DNA of 64,000 bases. It comes from Butyrivibrio sp. MC2013. GTDB taxonomy: Bacteria > Bacillota > Clostridia > Lachnospirales > Lachnospiraceae. The notes beneath the pieces are model-generated. The model was not told the origin of the DNA. It worked only from the letters and a program-made list of their open reading frames with translations, and did not search any database. The position numbers and the translations under genes were made by a program. Positions 35,625 through 44,599 of the stretch are shown here, in pieces (the stretch's first letter is position 1; every line of letters starts with the position of its first letter). The stretch spans positions 48,196 through 112,195 of the forward strand of contig NZ_AUKE01000013.1 in the NCBI RefSeq assembly GCF_000424585.1, given 5' to 3'.

Positions 35625-36212
35625 ATGTCAAATAATGAGAATGTAAATAGTGAAAAAAAAGAGCCTTCTGTAGATAGAGACGTGGACGCAGCCATTCCTC
35701 AAGAGACTCTTGAAGGTCAAAAGAGAAAGCCCCAGCACCTGATCATCAATAAGGAGACAGGCAAGGTCATCAATGCTGACAGCGGCGAAGAGGTACAGTC
35801 CATTGATATCGTCACTGAGGACGGCATGCTGGGCAGCGTATCCTCCAGCGGCAGGATCGTGCTCTGCGGTGCCAATGCATATGAGGAAAAGTATTACTTT
35901 AATCCCCTCTTCAAAAAGGTACCTGAGAGTATCCAAAAGGAGCTGCGCATTATCAGTGTGCTCTATACCCAGAACGCCGGCGGCGTATTTACCATTGAGT
36001 TTGAAGAGGATGGCAGCATCACCATGGAGACCAATGCCGATGAAGAGGATATCACTTATGATGAAGTCAGCGCAGGCCTCCTCATAGGCGAGATCCGCAG
36101 GCAGCGCCAGGATATGTTCAAGGCACTGGAGTCATATTACAAGGTGATCGTGCTCCATCAGAGCCTGGAAGAAGTACTGCTCACAGAAGATGAGACTGAC
36201 GATGAAGACTAA
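35625..36212 (+). CDS. Conserved hypothetical acidic protein (DUF6145-like)
   Basis: This 195-residue soluble protein has a disordered charged start, a central alpha/beta domain (about 75-165) with RIVLCGANAYEEKYYFN, YFNPLFKKVPESIQKELRII and GGVFTIEFEEDGSI, and a very acidic end (LTEDETDDED). I recognise it as a Lachnospiraceae family probably catalogued as DUF6145; no function is known. It starts six bases after coaX and its end overlaps the start of dusB by 23 bases, so translation of dusB may be coupled to it. Confidence 0.8.
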   Translation: MSNNENVNSEKKEPSVDRDVDAAIPQETLEGQKRKPQHLIINKETGKVINADSGEEVQSIDIVTEDGMLGSVSSSGRIVLCGANAYEEKYYFNPLFKKVPESIQKELRIISVLYTQNAGGVFTIEFEEDGSITMETNADEEDITYDEVSAGLLIGEIRRQRQDMFKALESYYKVIVLHQSLEEVLLTEDETDDED

Positions 36213-37191
36213 TTCAAATTATTATCATCCATTTAAAATAGGGGATGTAGAGATCCCCAATAATCTGGTTTTGGGACCAATGGCAGGGGTAACCGACCTG
36301 CCATTTCGTTTACTCTGCCATGAGCAGGGGGCAGGCCTGGTGGTCATGGAGATGGTAAGCGCCAAAGCCATAACCTATCATAACAAGAAGACCAGAGAGC
36401 TCATGGCAGTGCATAGCGATGAGCATCCGGTGGCACTGCAGCTCTTTGGCTCAGAGCCCGATGTGATAGCACAGGCCATAGGAGAGATCTCGGATATAGA
36501 CTATGATATCCTGGATATCAATATGGGCTGCCCTGTGCCCAAGGTCACAGGCAACGGCGAGGGCTCTGCCCTTATGAAGAACCCATCTCTCATAGGAGAG
36601 ATAGTGGCGGCTGCTGTAAGGGCCAGTGACAAGCCTGTGACGGTGAAGATCAGAAAGGGCTATACAGAGAAGAATATCAATGCCGTAGAGTGCGCTCTGG
36701 CAGCAGAGGAGGCAGGAGCCTCTGCCATAGCAGTGCATGGCAGGACCAGAGAGCAGTTCTATAGCGGTCACGCAGACTGGTCCATTATCCGTAGGGTTAG
36801 GGAAGCGGTATCCATACCCGTCATAGGTAACGGAGATGTGACAGATGCAGCTTCTGCCATAAAGCTCATAGATGAGACAGGATGCGACGGAGTCATGATA
36901 GCAAGGGGAGCCAGGGGTAATCCCTGGATCTTCAGAGAGATAGCTGCAGGCATGCAGGGCATGGGTATCCCTGAGAGACCATCCAGCCGCGAGATTTACG
37001 ATATGATCATCAGACATGCCAGGCTGATGAATGAGGTAAAGGGCGAATATATAGCTGTACGTGAGATCAGAAAGCACGTAGCCTGGTACAGTGCAGGTAT
37101 CCCCGGATCAGCCAGACTCAGAAACCTGGTGAGCAGCGTAGAGGATATGGCTAGCCTGGAAGAGATTTGCAGAGAGATATTCGGTGTATAG
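36190..37191 (+). CDS. dusB: tRNA-dihydrouridine synthase, DusB type
   Basis: This flavoprotein of up to 333 residues reduces uridine to dihydrouridine in tRNA D-loops. Motifs are LGPMAGVTDLPFRLLC (FMN site), LQLFGSEPDVIAQA, NMGCPVPKVTGNGEGSALM with the catalytic Cys, VKIRKGYTEKNINAVE, AVHGRTREQFYSGHADW, IGNGDVTDA and MIARGARGNPWIF. The start is ATG 36190 or, more likely by N-terminal length, ATG 36202; neither has a clear ribosome site, which fits coupling to the overlapping upstream gene. It ends the birA-coaX block before a bidirectional terminator. Confidence 0.93.
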   Translation: MRLTMKTNSNYYHPFKIGDVEIPNNLVLGPMAGVTDLPFRLLCHEQGAGLVVMEMVSAKAITYHNKKTRELMAVHSDEHPVALQLFGSEPDVIAQAIGEISDIDYDILDINMGCPVPKVTGNGEGSALMKNPSLIGEIVAAAVRASDKPVTVKIRKGYTEKNINAVECALAAEEAGASAIAVHGRTREQFYSGHADWSIIRRVREAVSIPVIGNGDVTDAASAIKLIDETGCDGVMIARGARGNPWIFREIAAGMQGMGIPERPSSREIYDMIIRHARLMNEVKGEYIAVREIRKHVAWYSAGIPGSARLRNLVSSVEDMASLEEICREIFGV

Positions 37192-37202
37192 GACGAAATA
37201 AT

Positions 37203-37238
37203 AAGAGCCGCAGAGGTATTACTATCTCTGCGGCTCTT
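37203..37238. terminator. Bidirectional terminator, dusB / ABC exporter
   Basis: AAGAGCCGCAGAG (37203-37215) pairs with CTCTGCGGCTCTT (37226-37238) between convergent genes. Confidence 0.85.
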
Positions 37239-37246
37239 GTATTATC

Positions 37247-39076
37247 TCACGCACTTACGCTATCTTTCAAAAAGTCATATTGAGATTCATACAGACTTCT
37301 GTACATGCCACCCTCTATTTGCATCAGCTCGTCGTGGGTGCCCATCTCCTCGATGACGCCATGGTCTACATATAGGATGCAGTCTGCGCCTCTGATGGTG
37401 GAGAGTCTGTGGGCTATGATGAAGCTGGTCCTGCCCTGCAGCATACGGGAGAGGCCCTGCTGCAAGAGGATCTCAGTCTCTGTATCAATGGCTGCAGTAG
37501 CTTCGTCCAGGATCAGGATGCGGGGATTAGCAAGGACCGCTCTTGCAAAGGATATGAGCTGGCGCTGACCGGCTGATAGTCTGGAGCCTCGCTCATTTAC
37601 CTGGGTATTGTAGCCGTCCTCTAATGACATGATAAAGTCGTGGGCACATACAGTCTTTGCGGCAGCTATTACTTCTTCGTCAGTGGCTTCTTTTCTGCCG
37701 TATCGGATATTGTCCATGATGGTACCGGAGAAGATGAAGCTGTCCTGCATCATGACGCCCATCTGGGTCCTGAGGGACCTTATGGTCACATCATTGATGC
37801 TGATGCCGTCTATGGTGATATCGCCGGTATCCAGGTTGTAGAAGCGGCTGATCAGGTTCACTATGGTACTCTTGCCTGCACCTGTGGGACCTACTATGGC
37901 ATAGCTCTCGCCTGCCTTCACATCAAAGGATACTCCGTGGAGGATCTCTACGCCATCGTCATAGGAGAAGCGTACATCCTTGAAGGATACGTCTCCCTTA
38001 ATGGGTGGCATGATACCTGCGCCTTCCTTGTCCTTTACAAGGACAGGAGCATCTATGGTCTCGAATATCCTCTCCAGGTATGACACGGCTGTCAGCAGGG
38101 AGTTGTAGAAGTTCGCCAGGGTCATGATAGGCTGCCAGAAGCGGGCCACATATCCGGTGAAGGCTGTGAGGAGACCTACTGTGATCAGGGTCTCGCCCCT
38201 TATGAGCCAGCTGACGCCCAGCACGTAGATCACTGCTGTGGACAGGACATTAATATTGTCAATGACAGGCCTTAATATAAAGTTGTATTTCACAGCGTCC
38301 AGCCATGCCCGGCGGGATTGCCTGTTGAGCTCGTTAAAAAAGTCTGTGTTGTAGCCCTCTCGTACAAAGGACTGGGTGACCCTGATGCCGTTCACCGATT
38401 CGGCGATATAGGCATTGAGATTGGACTGCTTATTGGACTGGATCTGCCAGGCCCTGTGCTGCCTCTTCTTGACGAAGAGGACTATGAATACCAGTATGGG
38501 AAGGCCGCACATCACGATGAGGGTGAAGCGCACATTCAGGTATAGCATGAAGAATACGATGAATACCATGGAAAACATGTCCGTGATGGTATTGACTATA
38601 CCGTTGGAGAGCAGGTCCGAGAGGTTATTTACATAGTTGACTACTCTTACCTGGATCTTGCCGTGGGGCTTGTCATCAAAATAGGAGAAGGGGAGCTCCT
38701 GAAGGTGCAGGAAGAGCTCTCTTCGCAGGTTGTAGATGACGCCCTGGCCTACCTGGGAGGTGAGCTTTATCTTCTGCCTGGTGATATAAGCGCATATGCA
38801 GGAGATGAGCAGTGTCAGGCCTGAATATATAAGGATCTGCCTGATGGCTTCCTCTGAGGACAGGTCTCCTGTGAAGCTGGTGATGGATACAATATCCATG
38901 ACGTTTTTGATGAATATGGGGATCAGCATGGACAGGCCGCTGCTGATGACCATTATCACTACTGCCAGTATGAGTTTATTCTTAAAGGGCCCTACATAGT
39001 GGGCCAGACGCATGAGCTGTGCCAGGTCAAAGGATTGCTCCAGCTCTTCATCTTCATTGATCTTATTACGTGCCAT
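37247..39076 (-). CDS. ABC exporter half-transporter with canonical ATP site
   Basis: This 609-residue protein has six membrane segments (about 30-340) and an ATP-binding domain (about 370-600). The Walker A is GPTGAGKST, the signature LSAGQRQLISFARAVL, the Walker B RILILDEATAAID with catalytic Glu and the H-loop IIAHRLSTI. The signature has Ala where LSGGQ has Gly. Together with the partner encoded just upstream it would form a heterodimeric multidrug or lipid exporter of the LmrCD/TM287-288 kind. The substrate is unknown. A palindromic repeat copy lies in the short gap before its start. Confidence 0.92.
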   Translation of the reverse strand: MARNKINEDEELEQSFDLAQLMRLAHYVGPFKNKLILAVVIMVISSGLSMLIPIFIKNVMDIVSITSFTGDLSSEEAIRQILIYSGLTLLISCICAYITRQKIKLTSQVGQGVIYNLRRELFLHLQELPFSYFDDKPHGKIQVRVVNYVNNLSDLLSNGIVNTITDMFSMVFIVFFMLYLNVRFTLIVMCGLPILVFIVLFVKKRQHRAWQIQSNKQSNLNAYIAESVNGIRVTQSFVREGYNTDFFNELNRQSRRAWLDAVKYNFILRPVIDNINVLSTAVIYVLGVSWLIRGETLITVGLLTAFTGYVARFWQPIMTLANFYNSLLTAVSYLERIFETIDAPVLVKDKEGAGIMPPIKGDVSFKDVRFSYDDGVEILHGVSFDVKAGESYAIVGPTGAGKSTIVNLISRFYNLDTGDITIDGISINDVTIRSLRTQMGVMMQDSFIFSGTIMDNIRYGRKEATDEEVIAAAKTVCAHDFIMSLEDGYNTQVNERGSRLSAGQRQLISFARAVLANPRILILDEATAAIDTETEILLQQGLSRMLQGRTSFIIAHRLSTIRGADCILYVDHGVIEEMGTHDELMQIEGGMYRSLYESQYDFLKDSVSA

Positions 39077-39098
39077 CCGGGTGGCTCCTTTCAGATGA

Positions 39099-39155
39099 TA
39101 TGTCGGTCACAGGATGTATCACTGTTACAGCCTGTGACAGACTCTATATAGTCGT
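39099..39155 (-). repeat. Degenerate palindromic repeat copy between the two ABC genes
   Basis: GTCACAGG (39106-39113) pairs with CCTGTGAC (39131-39138). On the minus strand the stretch contains TACATCCTGTGACCGACAT and encodes I-H-P-V-T-D-I in one frame, close to H-P-V-T-Y-D-I of the copy at 28066. The GAAGTGCA hairpin is missing, so this is a partial or decayed member. Confidence 0.5.
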
Positions 39156-39184
39156 TATGAGGCAAGGATACTGCAGCATTTGGC

Positions 39185-40957
39185 TCAGCCGGCTGCCTTG
39201 TCTCCGTACTGGTGGGCGAATACTGTGCTGTAGTAGCCCTCCTGCTGCACCAGTTCTTCATGGGTACCCTGCTGGGTAATACGGCCGTTCTCCACAACCA
39301 GGATCATATCAGCATCCTTAAGTGAGGAAATACGCTGGGCGATGATAAATACGGTCTCATTCTCCAGGCACTTGAGGTCGTGCTGGATCTGGCTCTCAGT
39401 CTCCATATCCACGGCTGAGGTGGTATCGTCCAGGATCACTATGGCAGGCTTTTTGAGAATGGCTCTTGCCAGGGAGATACGCTGCTTTTGACCACCGGAG
39501 AGACCAATGCCTCTCTCGCCTACTACGGTATCATAGCCGTCTGGCATCTCTCTGATAAAGCCGTCTGCGTCAGCCATTTTTGCAGCCCATTCCACCTGCT
39601 CAAAGGTACATTCGGGATCGCCGTAGGCTATGTTGCCCTCTATGGTGTCTGAGAAGAGGAACACATCCTGCATGGCCAGGCCTATGCCGTCTCTAAGTGT
39701 ATGGAGCTGCAGGTCTCTCACGTCTGCGCCGTCTATGAGTACCTCGCCGTCTGTCACGTCAAAGAAGCGACAGATCAGGTTCATGATGGTAGTCTTGCCT
39801 GAGCCTGTGGCACCCAGGATACCTATGGTCTGACCGGGCTGCACATGGAAGCTCACATGGTCCAGTATGGGCTCTCCCTCTACTTTGTAGGACACATCGC
39901 GAAATTCCACTTCGCCCTTGATGCGCTTTGCAGACTTTGGATATCTGGGATTCTGGATATCAGGCTTTTCTGATACTGTGGCATATATCTTCATTACGGA
40001 GGTAGTGAACCTCTGATAGTCATTGATCAGCCAGCCAAACATCCTTAAGGGGTTATTGAGCATCCAAAGGTAGGAGTTGATCATGACCATATTGCCCAGG
40101 GTCATGCTGCCGTGTATGCACATGATGCCGCCCACTACCATGAGTATCACCACCAGGAGTGATGCCAGCACTTCAAAGATAGGTACATATAGAGTCCAGA
40201 CCTTGGCTGCATCCAGCTCGGCATCTCTGTACATGCCGTTTTCTTTGTCAAATTTCTCTATCTCATAATCCTCTTTGGCAAAAGCACGTACTACCCTGTT
40301 ACCTGAGATATTCTCCTGGACAAAAGCATTAAGTGAGGAGAAGCGGTCTCTGATATGCATGAAGCGGGGCTTGATAGTCTTGGACTGCAGGTAGGTCATA
40401 AGTGCTGTGATAGGAAGCACTGTGATCATGGCAAGGCCTATGCGGTAGTCTGTGGAGAAGATCATGACAAGGGCTATGACAAAGAGCAGGGCATTCTCAT
40501 AGATATTATATATAACAAATGCTACGAAATGTCTGATAGCCATCATATCACCGGTCTGCCTGCTCATGAGGTCACCTGTCCTGTTCCTGTTGTAAAAGGC
40601 AAAGTCCTTTTGCAATAGGCTCCTGTACACGCCGTCTCTCATGTCATAGAGCATGTCCTGGGAGCAGGTCTCAAAGTTCCATAGGAAGATGAGCCTGATC
40701 AGTGATTGGGACAGGGATACCACTATCATGAGTAGGAGCGCCTTGGGTAATAGGTCAAACCTCTCTCCTATATCCCGCCCGTCACCTATGATATTGTCTA
40801 CTATGTATCCCGTGATCCTGGGATTGACTATAGCCAGGATACTGGTAATGGTCACCAGCACCAGTCCCATGACTATCTTCCATTTGTACTTGGCCAGAAA
40901 CTGGTAAAACCATCTCATGGCCCTGCGGAAACTCTCGTCTTTGAATTTGGGTCTCAT
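39185..40957 (-). CDS. ABC exporter half-transporter with degenerate ATP site
   Basis: This 590-residue protein has six membrane segments and an ATP-binding domain with GATGSGKTT, a full LSGGQKQRISLARAIL signature and Walker B AIVILDDTTSAVD, where the catalytic Glu is Asp. The H-loop reads IIAQRISSL, Gln replacing His. These are the known changes of the non-hydrolysing site in heterodimeric exporters. The partner has the complementary set (Glu and His present, signature altered). It is transcribed first in the pair, after AAAGAGG, and diverges from an AraC-family regulator gene. Confidence 0.93.
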   Translation of the reverse strand: MRPKFKDESFRRAMRWFYQFLAKYKWKIVMGLVLVTITSILAIVNPRITGYIVDNIIGDGRDIGERFDLLPKALLLMIVVSLSQSLIRLIFLWNFETCSQDMLYDMRDGVYRSLLQKDFAFYNRNRTGDLMSRQTGDMMAIRHFVAFVIYNIYENALLFVIALVMIFSTDYRIGLAMITVLPITALMTYLQSKTIKPRFMHIRDRFSSLNAFVQENISGNRVVRAFAKEDYEIEKFDKENGMYRDAELDAAKVWTLYVPIFEVLASLLVVILMVVGGIMCIHGSMTLGNMVMINSYLWMLNNPLRMFGWLINDYQRFTTSVMKIYATVSEKPDIQNPRYPKSAKRIKGEVEFRDVSYKVEGEPILDHVSFHVQPGQTIGILGATGSGKTTIMNLICRFFDVTDGEVLIDGADVRDLQLHTLRDGIGLAMQDVFLFSDTIEGNIAYGDPECTFEQVEWAAKMADADGFIREMPDGYDTVVGERGIGLSGGQKQRISLARAILKKPAIVILDDTTSAVDMETESQIQHDLKCLENETVFIIAQRISSLKDADMILVVENGRITQQGTHEELVQQEGYYSTVFAHQYGDKAAG

Positions 40958-41030
40958 ATTATGCCTCTTTTAGTCATTATTTCCTATTAAAAATGTTTTT
41001 ATATTCTTTGCCGCAGCAGACGCAAATCTG

Positions 41031-41050
41031 TTTTGAATGACAATTCAAAA
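41031..41050. promoter_or_regulatory. Inverted repeat in the ABC exporter / araC divergent region
   Basis: TTTTGAAT-GACA-ATTCAAAA has perfect eight-base arms, 74 bases before the exporter gene and about 150 before the regulator gene. It is a candidate operator; AraC proteins more often use direct repeats, so another regulator is possible. Confidence 0.4.
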
Positions 41051-41198
41051 GCTGATTGCTGTATAAAGATGTTACGCCATATAAATATAAAGACAATGAC
41101 TTAAACTGCTATTCATTTGATCTTTTCTGCTATAAAATGTTGGTGACAGGGAAAAACAGATAGAGCTTTGAGGCTTATAAAAGAAAGGGTGTCCACAT

Positions 41199-42044
41199 AT
41201 GCTTTTTAGAGTGATCGCATCAGGCTATAACTTTGTCCATCCAAAGGGCTGGAATATATACAGGCCCCAGGGCATAGGATCCTATATTATCGTCTATATC
41301 AGGAACAGGTTCTATTATGATGACTGCAGTGAGGGGGCAGAATCCAGGTACTCCCCTTATCCTGCATATATGTTTTATAAGCCGGGCCAGGCCCAGCACT
41401 TCTACCTGGACCATGAGGAGTATGCAGATGACTGGATGCACTTTGAGATAGATGAGGAACACAGGCAGGAGGCAGAAAGCTTTATAGATGCCCTATCCCT
41501 CCCCTGGGGAGAGCCTGCTGTAGTGGGGAGCAATACCGAGGCGGGAATACTCTTTCGCCTGATAGGAACGGAGCTTAGAAAGCATGGCCCATCCAGGGAT
41601 GAGATACTGGACTGCCTCTTAAAGAGCCTCTTATATAAGCTCAGCGACATATGCGGCAGCAGCGGCGATGCTGGCTGTGCCTATCCCTCATCTACCCTGG
41701 AATCCTACAGGCAGTCCTTTGACAGTCTCAGGAACAGGCTCTATCAGGGCGGCGTGGCAGCCGGGATATCAAGCGTTGATGAGATAGCAGGTGAGATGAA
41801 CCTGAGCACCTCCTACTTTCAGCATATATACAAGGCTCTATACGGTATACCTGTGACCAGGGACCTGATCACAGCCAGGATCGAATATGCGGCATATCTA
41901 TTGCAGAACCATGCAGGCTCCATAGGTGATATAGCATCCAGCTGCGGCTATGAGAGCGTGGAGCACTTCAACAGGCAGTTTCGCAAGATCAAGGGCTGCT
42001 CCCCCAGCAGGTTTATCTCAGCAGGTGATTACAAAATGGAGTAG
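41199..42044 (+). CDS. AraC-family transcription regulator
   Basis: This 281-residue protein has an N-terminal cupin-like ligand domain (about 1-150: YPAYMFYKPGQAQHFYLD and DDWMHFEIDE are typical) and a C-terminal double helix-turn-helix (about 185-280) with EIAGEMNLSTSYFQHIYKAL and IASSCGYESVEHFNRQFRKI, SPSRFI. Members usually activate nearby genes when a sugar or other effector binds. It diverges from the heterodimeric ABC exporter genes, which are its most likely targets by position. Confidence 0.9.
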   Translation: MLFRVIASGYNFVHPKGWNIYRPQGIGSYIIVYIRNRFYYDDCSEGAESRYSPYPAYMFYKPGQAQHFYLDHEEYADDWMHFEIDEEHRQEAESFIDALSLPWGEPAVVGSNTEAGILFRLIGTELRKHGPSRDEILDCLLKSLLYKLSDICGSSGDAGCAYPSSTLESYRQSFDSLRNRLYQGGVAAGISSVDEIAGEMNLSTSYFQHIYKALYGIPVTRDLITARIEYAAYLLQNHAGSIGDIASSCGYESVEHFNRQFRKIKGCSPSRFISAGDYKME

Positions 42045-42059
42045 CTTAAAAAAGACCTA

Positions 42060-42088
42060 TTGATTTTATTGGCATTGGGCGATATAAT
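42060..42088 (+). promoter_or_regulatory. greA promoter and structured leader
   Basis: TTGATT (42060-42065), 17 bases, TATAAT (42083-42088). The leader of about 115 bases contains GCATTG ... CAATGC (about 42098-42117) and TATCGTTTATACGATA hairpins before AGGAGG. Confidence 0.6.
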
Positions 42089-42211
42089 ACGTAAGTCGCA
42101 TTGTATACAGGCAATGCTACGTACAAAAGTATCTTATATATCGTTTATACGATAGGAAGACATATGGGGATGTGTAGTATAGCGTCTCTTATTTTTTAGG
42201 AGGTAATATCC

Positions 42212-42697
42212 ATGGAACAGAAGCGTGTATTGACATACGAAGGTCTCAGAGCATATGAGATGGAGCTCGAGGATCTCAAGGTTAACAAGCGTAAGGAAGT
42301 AGCTCAGAAGATCAAGGAAGCCCGCGAACAGGGCGACCTGTCAGAGAACGCTGAATATGATGCTGCCAAAGATGAGCAGCGTGATATAGAGACCAGGATC
42401 GAGGAGCTGGAGAAGATCCTCAAGAACGCAGAAGTCGTTGTTGAAGATGAAGTCAATCTGGACAGGATCTCCATCGGCTGCAAGGTCAGGGTCAAGGACA
42501 TGGAGTTAAATGAGGAATGTGAATACAAGATCGTAGGATCATCAGAGGCAGACTCCCTCAAGGGCAAGATCTCCAATGAGTCTCCTGTAGGAAGAGCTCT
42601 GATGGGTGCGAAGAAGGGCCAGACAGTGAAGGTAGAGACCCAGGTAGGTGTGCTCAAGTTCAAGGTTCTGGAGATCGATCGTCCTCAGAGCGCATAA
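42212..42697 (+). CDS. greA: Transcription elongation factor GreA
   Basis: This 161-residue protein rescues backtracked RNA polymerase by stimulating transcript cleavage. The N-terminal coiled coil has the acidic tip region EAREQGDLSENAEYDAAKDE, with the Asp and Glu that act in the polymerase secondary channel, and the C-terminal FKBP-like domain has NEECEYKIVGSSEAD and SNESPVGRALMGAKKGQTV. AGGAGG lies upstream. It precedes lysS, separated by a terminator-like hairpin, as in many clostridia. Confidence 0.97.
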   Translation: MEQKRVLTYEGLRAYEMELEDLKVNKRKEVAQKIKEAREQGDLSENAEYDAAKDEQRDIETRIEELEKILKNAEVVVEDEVNLDRISIGCKVRVKDMELNEECEYKIVGSSEADSLKGKISNESPVGRALMGAKKGQTVKVETQVGVLKFKVLEIDRPQSA

Positions 42698-42711
42698 TAG
42701 TGTATGACCCG

Positions 42712-42748
42712 AAGTCCTGTTTACCGGTGTGTACACAGGACTTTTTTA
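42712..42748 (+). terminator. greA terminator
   Basis: AAGTCCTGT and ACAGGACTT pair and run into TTTTT. lysS starts 26 bases later, so partial readthrough may feed it. Confidence 0.75.
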
Positions 42749-42773
42749 TGTAGATAGTAAGGGAGATAAGTAA

Positions 42774-44345
42774 ATGTCAGAGAATAATCAGAAGAACACA
42801 CAGCAGGAGAATCCGGAACAGAACGTGGGACGCCTTCGTCAGGTAAGACGTGATAAGCTCGCTGAACTCCAAGCTCAGGGCAAGGATCCCTTCGTAATAG
42901 TGAAGTATGATCAGACCCACCATACCAAGGAGATCAGGGAGAGAGCTGAGGAGCTTGAGACTATCCTTGAAGTAGGCGAAGATGGCAGGACCATCACCCC
43001 TGAATGGGATACTATCCCTGCTGATAAGATCGTATCTATCGCAGGCCGTATGATGAGCAAGCGTGTCATGGGTAAGGCTTCCTTCTGCAACCTGCAGGAC
43101 AGAGACGGCCGCATGCAGATATATGTATCCAGAAATGACCTGGGCGAAGAAGCATATGCTGATTTTAAGAAGATGGATATCGGCGATATCATCGGTGTGA
43201 AGGGCTTTGTATTCAAGACCAAGACCGGAGAGCTCTCAGTACATGCAAAGGAGCTCACACTCCTGTCCAAGTCACTGATGCCCCTTCCTGAGAAGTTCCA
43301 CGGACTGACAGATACAGAGATCCGTTACAGGCAGAGATATGTAGACCTGATCATGAATGAGGATGTAAAGGAGACCTTCAAGAAGAGAAGCGCTATCCTT
43401 CGCGAGATCAGGAACTTCCTGGCAGGCAGAGACTTTATGGAAGTAGAGACTCCCATGCTGGTAGAGAATGCCGGCGGCGCTGCAGCCAGACCCTTTATCA
43501 CTCATTACAATGCACTGGATGAGGACAGAAAGCTCCGTATCTCCCTGGAGCTCTATCTCAAGAGACTCCTGGTGGGCGGTCTTGAGAGAGTATACGAGAT
43601 CGGCAGGGTATTTAGAAATGAGGGTACAGATCCCAGACACAATCCTGAATTCACCCTTATGGAGCTCTACCAGGCATATACAGATTATGAAGGTATGATG
43701 GAGCTCACAGAGAGCATGTTCAGATATCTGGCTGAGAAGGTATGCGGTACTACACAGATCCCTTACGGCGATCACATCATTGACCTGGGCAAGCCCTTTG
43801 AGCGCCTGACCATGAATGATGCTATCAAGAAATATACAGGTGTGGATTTTGATGCTGTAAAGAGCGACGAAGAAGCCAAGGCTATCGCCGATGAGCACCA
43901 CGTAGAATATGAGGATCGCCACACCAAGGGCGATATCATCAATCTCTTCTTTGAGGAGTTCTGCGAAGAGAAGCTGATCCAGCCTACATTCATCATGGAT
44001 CACCCCATCGCTATCTCACCCCTCACCAAGAAGAAGCCCACAGATCCCGAGAAGGTAGAGCGCTTTGAGCTCTTCATCAACACCTGGGAGATGTGCAACG
44101 CCTACTCCGAGCTCAATGATCCCATCGACCAGCGTGAGCGCTTCGCTGCTCAGGATGCCAATGCGGCAGCAGGCGACGAAGAAGCCGAGCACACCGACGA
44201 AGACTTCCTCAACGCCCTGGAGATCGGCATGCCCCCCACAGGCGGCATTGGTTACGGCATCGACAGACTCTGCATGCTGCTGACCAACAGCCCAAGTATA
44301 AGGGACGTGCTGCTGTGGCCTGCGCTTAAGAGTCAGGATAAATAA
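42774..44345 (+). CDS. lysS: Lysyl-tRNA synthetase, class II
   Basis: This 523-residue enzyme charges tRNA(Lys). The N-terminal OB fold binds the anticodon (VSIAGRMMSKRVMGKASF, RDGRMQIYVS). Class II motifs follow: motif 1 near FMEVETPMLVENAGGAAARP, motif 2 RVFRNEGTDPRHNPEFTLME and motif 3 near GYGIDRLCMLLTNSPSIRD. All are intact and the length is normal. No T-box leader is visible; expression probably depends on readthrough from greA or a promoter hidden near its leader. It marks the last housekeeping gene before the A+T-rich island. Confidence 0.97.
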   Translation: MSENNQKNTQQENPEQNVGRLRQVRRDKLAELQAQGKDPFVIVKYDQTHHTKEIRERAEELETILEVGEDGRTITPEWDTIPADKIVSIAGRMMSKRVMGKASFCNLQDRDGRMQIYVSRNDLGEEAYADFKKMDIGDIIGVKGFVFKTKTGELSVHAKELTLLSKSLMPLPEKFHGLTDTEIRYRQRYVDLIMNEDVKETFKKRSAILREIRNFLAGRDFMEVETPMLVENAGGAAARPFITHYNALDEDRKLRISLELYLKRLLVGGLERVYEIGRVFRNEGTDPRHNPEFTLMELYQAYTDYEGMMELTESMFRYLAEKVCGTTQIPYGDHIIDLGKPFERLTMNDAIKKYTGVDFDAVKSDEEAKAIADEHHVEYEDRHTKGDIINLFFEEFCEEKLIQPTFIMDHPIAISPLTKKKPTDPEKVERFELFINTWEMCNAYSELNDPIDQRERFAAQDANAAAGDEEAEHTDEDFLNALEIGMPPTGGIGYGIDRLCMLLTNSPSIRDVLLWPALKSQDK

Positions 44346-44371
44346 GGAATTATAAATAACACAAGTGAACG

Positions 44372-44410
44372 AGAGCCATTCTTGAAGAAATTCAGGAATG
44401 GCTCTTTATA
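44372..44410 (+). terminator. lysS terminator
   Basis: AGAGCCATTCTTGA pairs with TTCAGGAATGGCTCT, followed by TTATAT. Confidence 0.75.
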
Positions 44411-44520
44411 TAATGTTCATAGGATAAACAAAGTAAAAAACAACAAAAAAGAGTACTATTCCAGGAAGAGACGCACCTGGGGAGACATTGATCCGGTAAC
44501 AGTGTTGCCGGACGGGGCTA

Positions 44521-44570
44521 TTGACATGTCTATCCTTCGATGATAGAATGCAATTAACCAAATGGTTAAT
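44521..44570 (+). promoter_or_regulatory. Promoter and operator of the second HigB/HigA module
   Basis: TTGACA (44521-44526), 17 bases, TAGAAT (44544-44549). Starting four bases later is a perfect inverted repeat, ATTAACCA-AA-TGGTTAAT (44553-44570), over the expected transcription start. This is the classic place for autorepression by the antitoxin. Confidence 0.7.
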
Positions 44571-44599
44571 ATATATTTGGGGGATGGTGGTGGTCATTA

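Noticed and set aside
42045..42211. Riboswitch or T-box in the greA leader
   Set aside because: Two small hairpins are present but no T-box or riboswitch core sequence could be found.
44460..44515. Structured RNA before the second toxin module (CCGGTAACAGTGTTGCCGG)
   Set aside because: It lies upstream of the promoter and is a single short hairpin; no known RNA family was recognised.
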